Below are positions 32,786 to 34,521 of a stretch of 34,521 nucleotides of DNA, in pieces. Location of the stretch: contig CAZTPJ010000039.1 in the NCBI GenBank assembly GCA_964614515.1, forward strand, positions 1 through 34,521, given 5' to 3'. A program made the position numbers and the translations under genes. The notes under the pieces are model-generated. The model was not told where the DNA came from and did no database searches. It saw nothing but the letters and a program-made list of their open reading frames with translations. This stretch comes from CAZTPJ01 sp964614515 (GTDB taxonomy: Bacteria; Planctomycetota; Phycisphaerae; Phycisphaerales; UBA1924). The first letter of the stretch is position 1; every line of letters starts with the position of its first letter.

Positions 32786-33355
32786 TCACGCCCGCTTCGG
32801 CCGCCGCCGTTGCGCCGCCGCCAAGCCCAGCCCAAGCACGGCCACAGCCGAGGGGGATGGAACGACACGGATGCGGGCGTAGCCTTCACGGAGCGCATGG
32901 CCCCGCCACTCGGCCGTGCTATTGAGCGCGGACAGGTAGATGTCATATCGCGTACTTAACGTGTCCACGTCCACCCATCGCGGTGTGAAATCATCCGTGC
33001 GCCACACGGCCTCAAACACCGGCAGCGGATTGGTCGGATCGGCCAGGATCACCGGCGGGAAGTGGATCTGTCCGGCCGTGATACCGGTGATGGCCGAGCC
33101 GTTGATCGTGCCGCGGTTGGCGGGCGGCGGGAGGATGACGCGGTGATCGGTCCAGCCCGGCTCGCTCGCCCGAATTTGAAACAAACTTGCCGCGAAGGCA
33201 TACTCCCACGCAGGGAACCCGGCCTCCAGACGAATCGTCACCTGCGGATTCGCGGGCGAGATGTGGTTGCTCAGGCGAATGTGCCATTCGTACGCGGTCT
33301 GGGCGTTGACAGCGCAGCACGCCGTGCCCAGAAACAATGCGATGCAGGTCTTCAT
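32786..33355 (-). CDS. Exported VPAP-tailed protein, paralogue 1 of 4
   Basis: First gene of the array, 189 residues. The ATG at 33355 follows AGGAGG; the open frame continues upstream but covers the promoter. A signal peptide (KTCIALFLGTACCAVNAQ) precedes the family core: WHIRLSNHISPANPQVTI, ASEPGWTDHRVILPPPANRG, GSAITGITAGQIHFPP, FEAVWRTDDFTPRWVDV, and STRYDIYLS. The tail is VVPSPSAVAVLGLGLAAAQRRR, with VPSP instead of VPAP. The pairing of this family with a PEP-CTERM-like tail predicts processing by an exosortase or archaeosortase-like enzyme not encoded in this window. Confidence 0.86.
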   Translation of the reverse strand: MKTCIALFLGTACCAVNAQTAYEWHIRLSNHISPANPQVTIRLEAGFPAWEYAFAASLFQIRASEPGWTDHRVILPPPANRGTINGSAITGITAGQIHFPPVILADPTNPLPVFEAVWRTDDFTPRWVDVDTLSTRYDIYLSALNSTAEWRGHALREGYARIRVVPSPSAVAVLGLGLAAAQRRRPKRA

Positions 33356-33434
33356 CTCGTCGCCTCCTGTGGTTGATGTCCAATCGAAAGCCACCGCGCG
33401 AATGCGCACCCCCAGAGGCACGAATGTCAGGATC

Positions 33435-33463
33435 ACCTTATCACACGGCCGTCCGCCTGTCAA
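33435..33463 (-). promoter_or_regulatory. Strong sigma70-type promoter of paralogue 1
   Basis: On the minus strand a perfect TTGACA (33458-33463), 17 bp, then TAAGGT (33435-33440). The predicted transcript starts near 33428, about 72 bases before the ATG at 33355. It sits just after the stop codon of the FkbM-type gene. A small hairpin there, GAGCC-GGAAACA-GGCTC (33464-33480), could limit readthrough. Confidence 0.65.
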
Positions 33464-33478
33464 GAGCCTGTTTCCGGC

Positions 33479-34521
33479 TCAGGAAGGCGTGTTTTGTCCC
33501 GCCGCGCCGCGCGGCTGGGCGAACATGACCGTTTCTTCCTCGTGAATCGAGGCGTGGCCGATGTGAATTTCATACTCCAGATTCAGCGACTGAACAAACA
33601 GCGGGATCTCGCGCATGTCGGCCAGGCTGTGATAGATGCAGATCGCCAGTCGCGGGCGAAAGCGGCGCAGCGTCCGCTCGCCGGCGCGAAGCGAAGCGAG
33701 TTCCGCCCCTTCGATGTCCATCTTGATGAAGTCCACGCGATCGAGTCGTTCACGCTCGACCAGGTCATCGAGCGTGATCGTCGTGGCGGTCGCGCGGTCG
33801 CGCGGCGCGGGCATGGATGCGTCGGTCGCGATGGAACTGTCAAGGCGGCCGCCCGGCCCGGCGCCGGTCGTCGACACCGTCGCGCCAGACTCGCCCCACA
33901 GCGCGTGTTCAACGATGCTGATTCGCCCGGCCACGTCGGGATTGTGCCCAAGATTCTCGCGAAAGATCGCGAGATTGTCCGGCATGAACTCGAGCGAGAC
34001 CACGCGCCCCCGCGACCCGACGCGATTGGCGAACCACAAGGCCGTGTCGCCCCAGCACGCGCCGGCATCGATCACGACATCGCCCTCGCACGGCGCGATT
34101 GCATGTCGTTCGCCGCGCCAGCGATACTGCTCCAGCAGGAAGACCTGAAGAATGTTCATCGCGTGCGCCGTGAGGCGCATCGGCGCACCGATCGGCGCGA
34201 GATCGAACTCATCAAGCCAGCCATCAAGCGCATTGATCCGCCTGACGCGACGGCGTGTGCGAAGCGGCCCCAGCGCCCGAGCCTCCGAACGCCAGTACTC
34301 CGCCGTGTTGGTCGGCAGTTTGACGTGCCGACGACCCAGCACGCGATACGCCAGCAGCGAGATGAACAGTTCGCGTGACCGCGCATCGTCGAGCGCGGCG
34401 TAGACGGCCTGCCACTGATCCTGATCCTCGAGAATGTCCGCGAGTCGCGCGATGCGCTTGGACGTGCGATGCTCCCCACCCGTGGGCGTCAGACCGAGGG
34501 CGCGGCACGCGGCGCGCCTGG
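33479..34521 (-). CDS. FkbM-family methyltransferase, 5' end outside window
   Basis: The frame is open from its stop at 33479 to the window edge, 346 visible codons; the true start lies outside. SAM-dependent methyltransferase features are VVIDAGACWGDTALWFANRV (the glycine-rich loop), VVSLEFMPDNLAIFRENL, and the family motif FIKMDIEGAELASLRAGE. FkbM-type enzymes O-methylate sugars or polyketides; many sit in glycan clusters. The N-terminal visible part (LEDQDQWQAVYAALDDARSR and LFISLLAYRVLG) is a helical extension seen in some long family members. Target unknown. The downstream array has its own promoter, so cotranscription is not required. Confidence 0.9.
   Translation of the reverse strand, partial: RRAACRALGLTPTGGEHRTSKRIARLADILEDQDQWQAVYAALDDARSRELFISLLAYRVLGRRHVKLPTNTAEYWRSEARALGPLRTRRRVRRINALDGWLDEFDLAPIGAPMRLTAHAMNILQVFLLEQYRWRGERHAIAPCEGDVVIDAGACWGDTALWFANRVGSRGRVVSLEFMPDNLAIFRENLGHNPDVAGRISIVEHALWGESGATVSTTGAGPGGRLDSSIATDASMPAPRDRATATTITLDDLVERERLDRVDFIKMDIEGAELASLRAGERTLRRFRPRLAICIYHSLADMREIPLFVQSLNLEYEIHIGHASIHEEETVMFAQPRGAAGQNTPS

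Overview
The window is a high-GC bacterial chromosome segment, most likely from a member of the Planctomycetota, class Phycisphaerae. This rests on several things: a large secreted protease ending in a paired FDFLCFGN dockerin-like tail, small exported proteins with a VPAP-hydrophobic-arginine C-terminus (PEP-CTERM-like), a CxxC zinc-ribbon tail of the CRYDLRGLPGPVCPECG type, an LPS gene (lpxK), flagellar fliD/fliS, and several lineage-type hypothetical proteins. No rRNA is present, so the assignment is inference. It looks like ordinary chromosome; I see no transposase, integrase, phage gene or CRISPR array.

Layout. 1-220: tandem palindromic repeats. 221-4428: an aldo/keto reductase diverging from a large secreted trypsin-like protease. 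4481-4645: two facing intrinsic terminators with a nested palindrome between them. 4676-7853: a Cys-rich membrane-anchored protein diverging from a two-gene coiled-coil operon whose second protein resembles a Wzz-type chain-length determinant. 8082-11470: panD, an omega-amidase-type nitrilase, then an overlapping maf-membrane protein-lpxK operon. 11388-15656 (minus strand): a yceI-type gene, a multi-TM protein, a 65-residue protein, a class V cysteine-desulfurase-like enzyme, a 68-residue protein and a zinc-ribbon membrane protein. 15768-18179: a Tat-exported class V aminotransferase fold enzyme paired with a Rieske oxygenase. 18192-20630 (minus): a LOG-family protein, a SugE/Gdx exporter and a MoxR ATPase. 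20883-23660: a PPi-type phosphofructokinase and two membrane proteins. 24113-27478: fliD (about twice the usual length) and fliS. 27462-30856: purQ, tRNA-Ser(GCU), lepA and an orphan minimal nucleotidyltransferase. 30830-33355: four tandem paralogues of an exported VPAP-tailed protein family with recognisable sigma70-type promoters. 33479-end: a FkbM-type methyltransferase cut by the window edge.

The most novel-looking material is the four-paralogue exported array, the coiled-coil/Wzz-like operon, the PLP enzyme-Rieske pair, and a dispersed family of short palindromes with 3-base loops. One copy of that palindrome family lies in frame inside lpxK. Functions beyond family level are inference from translated motifs; no database search was run.
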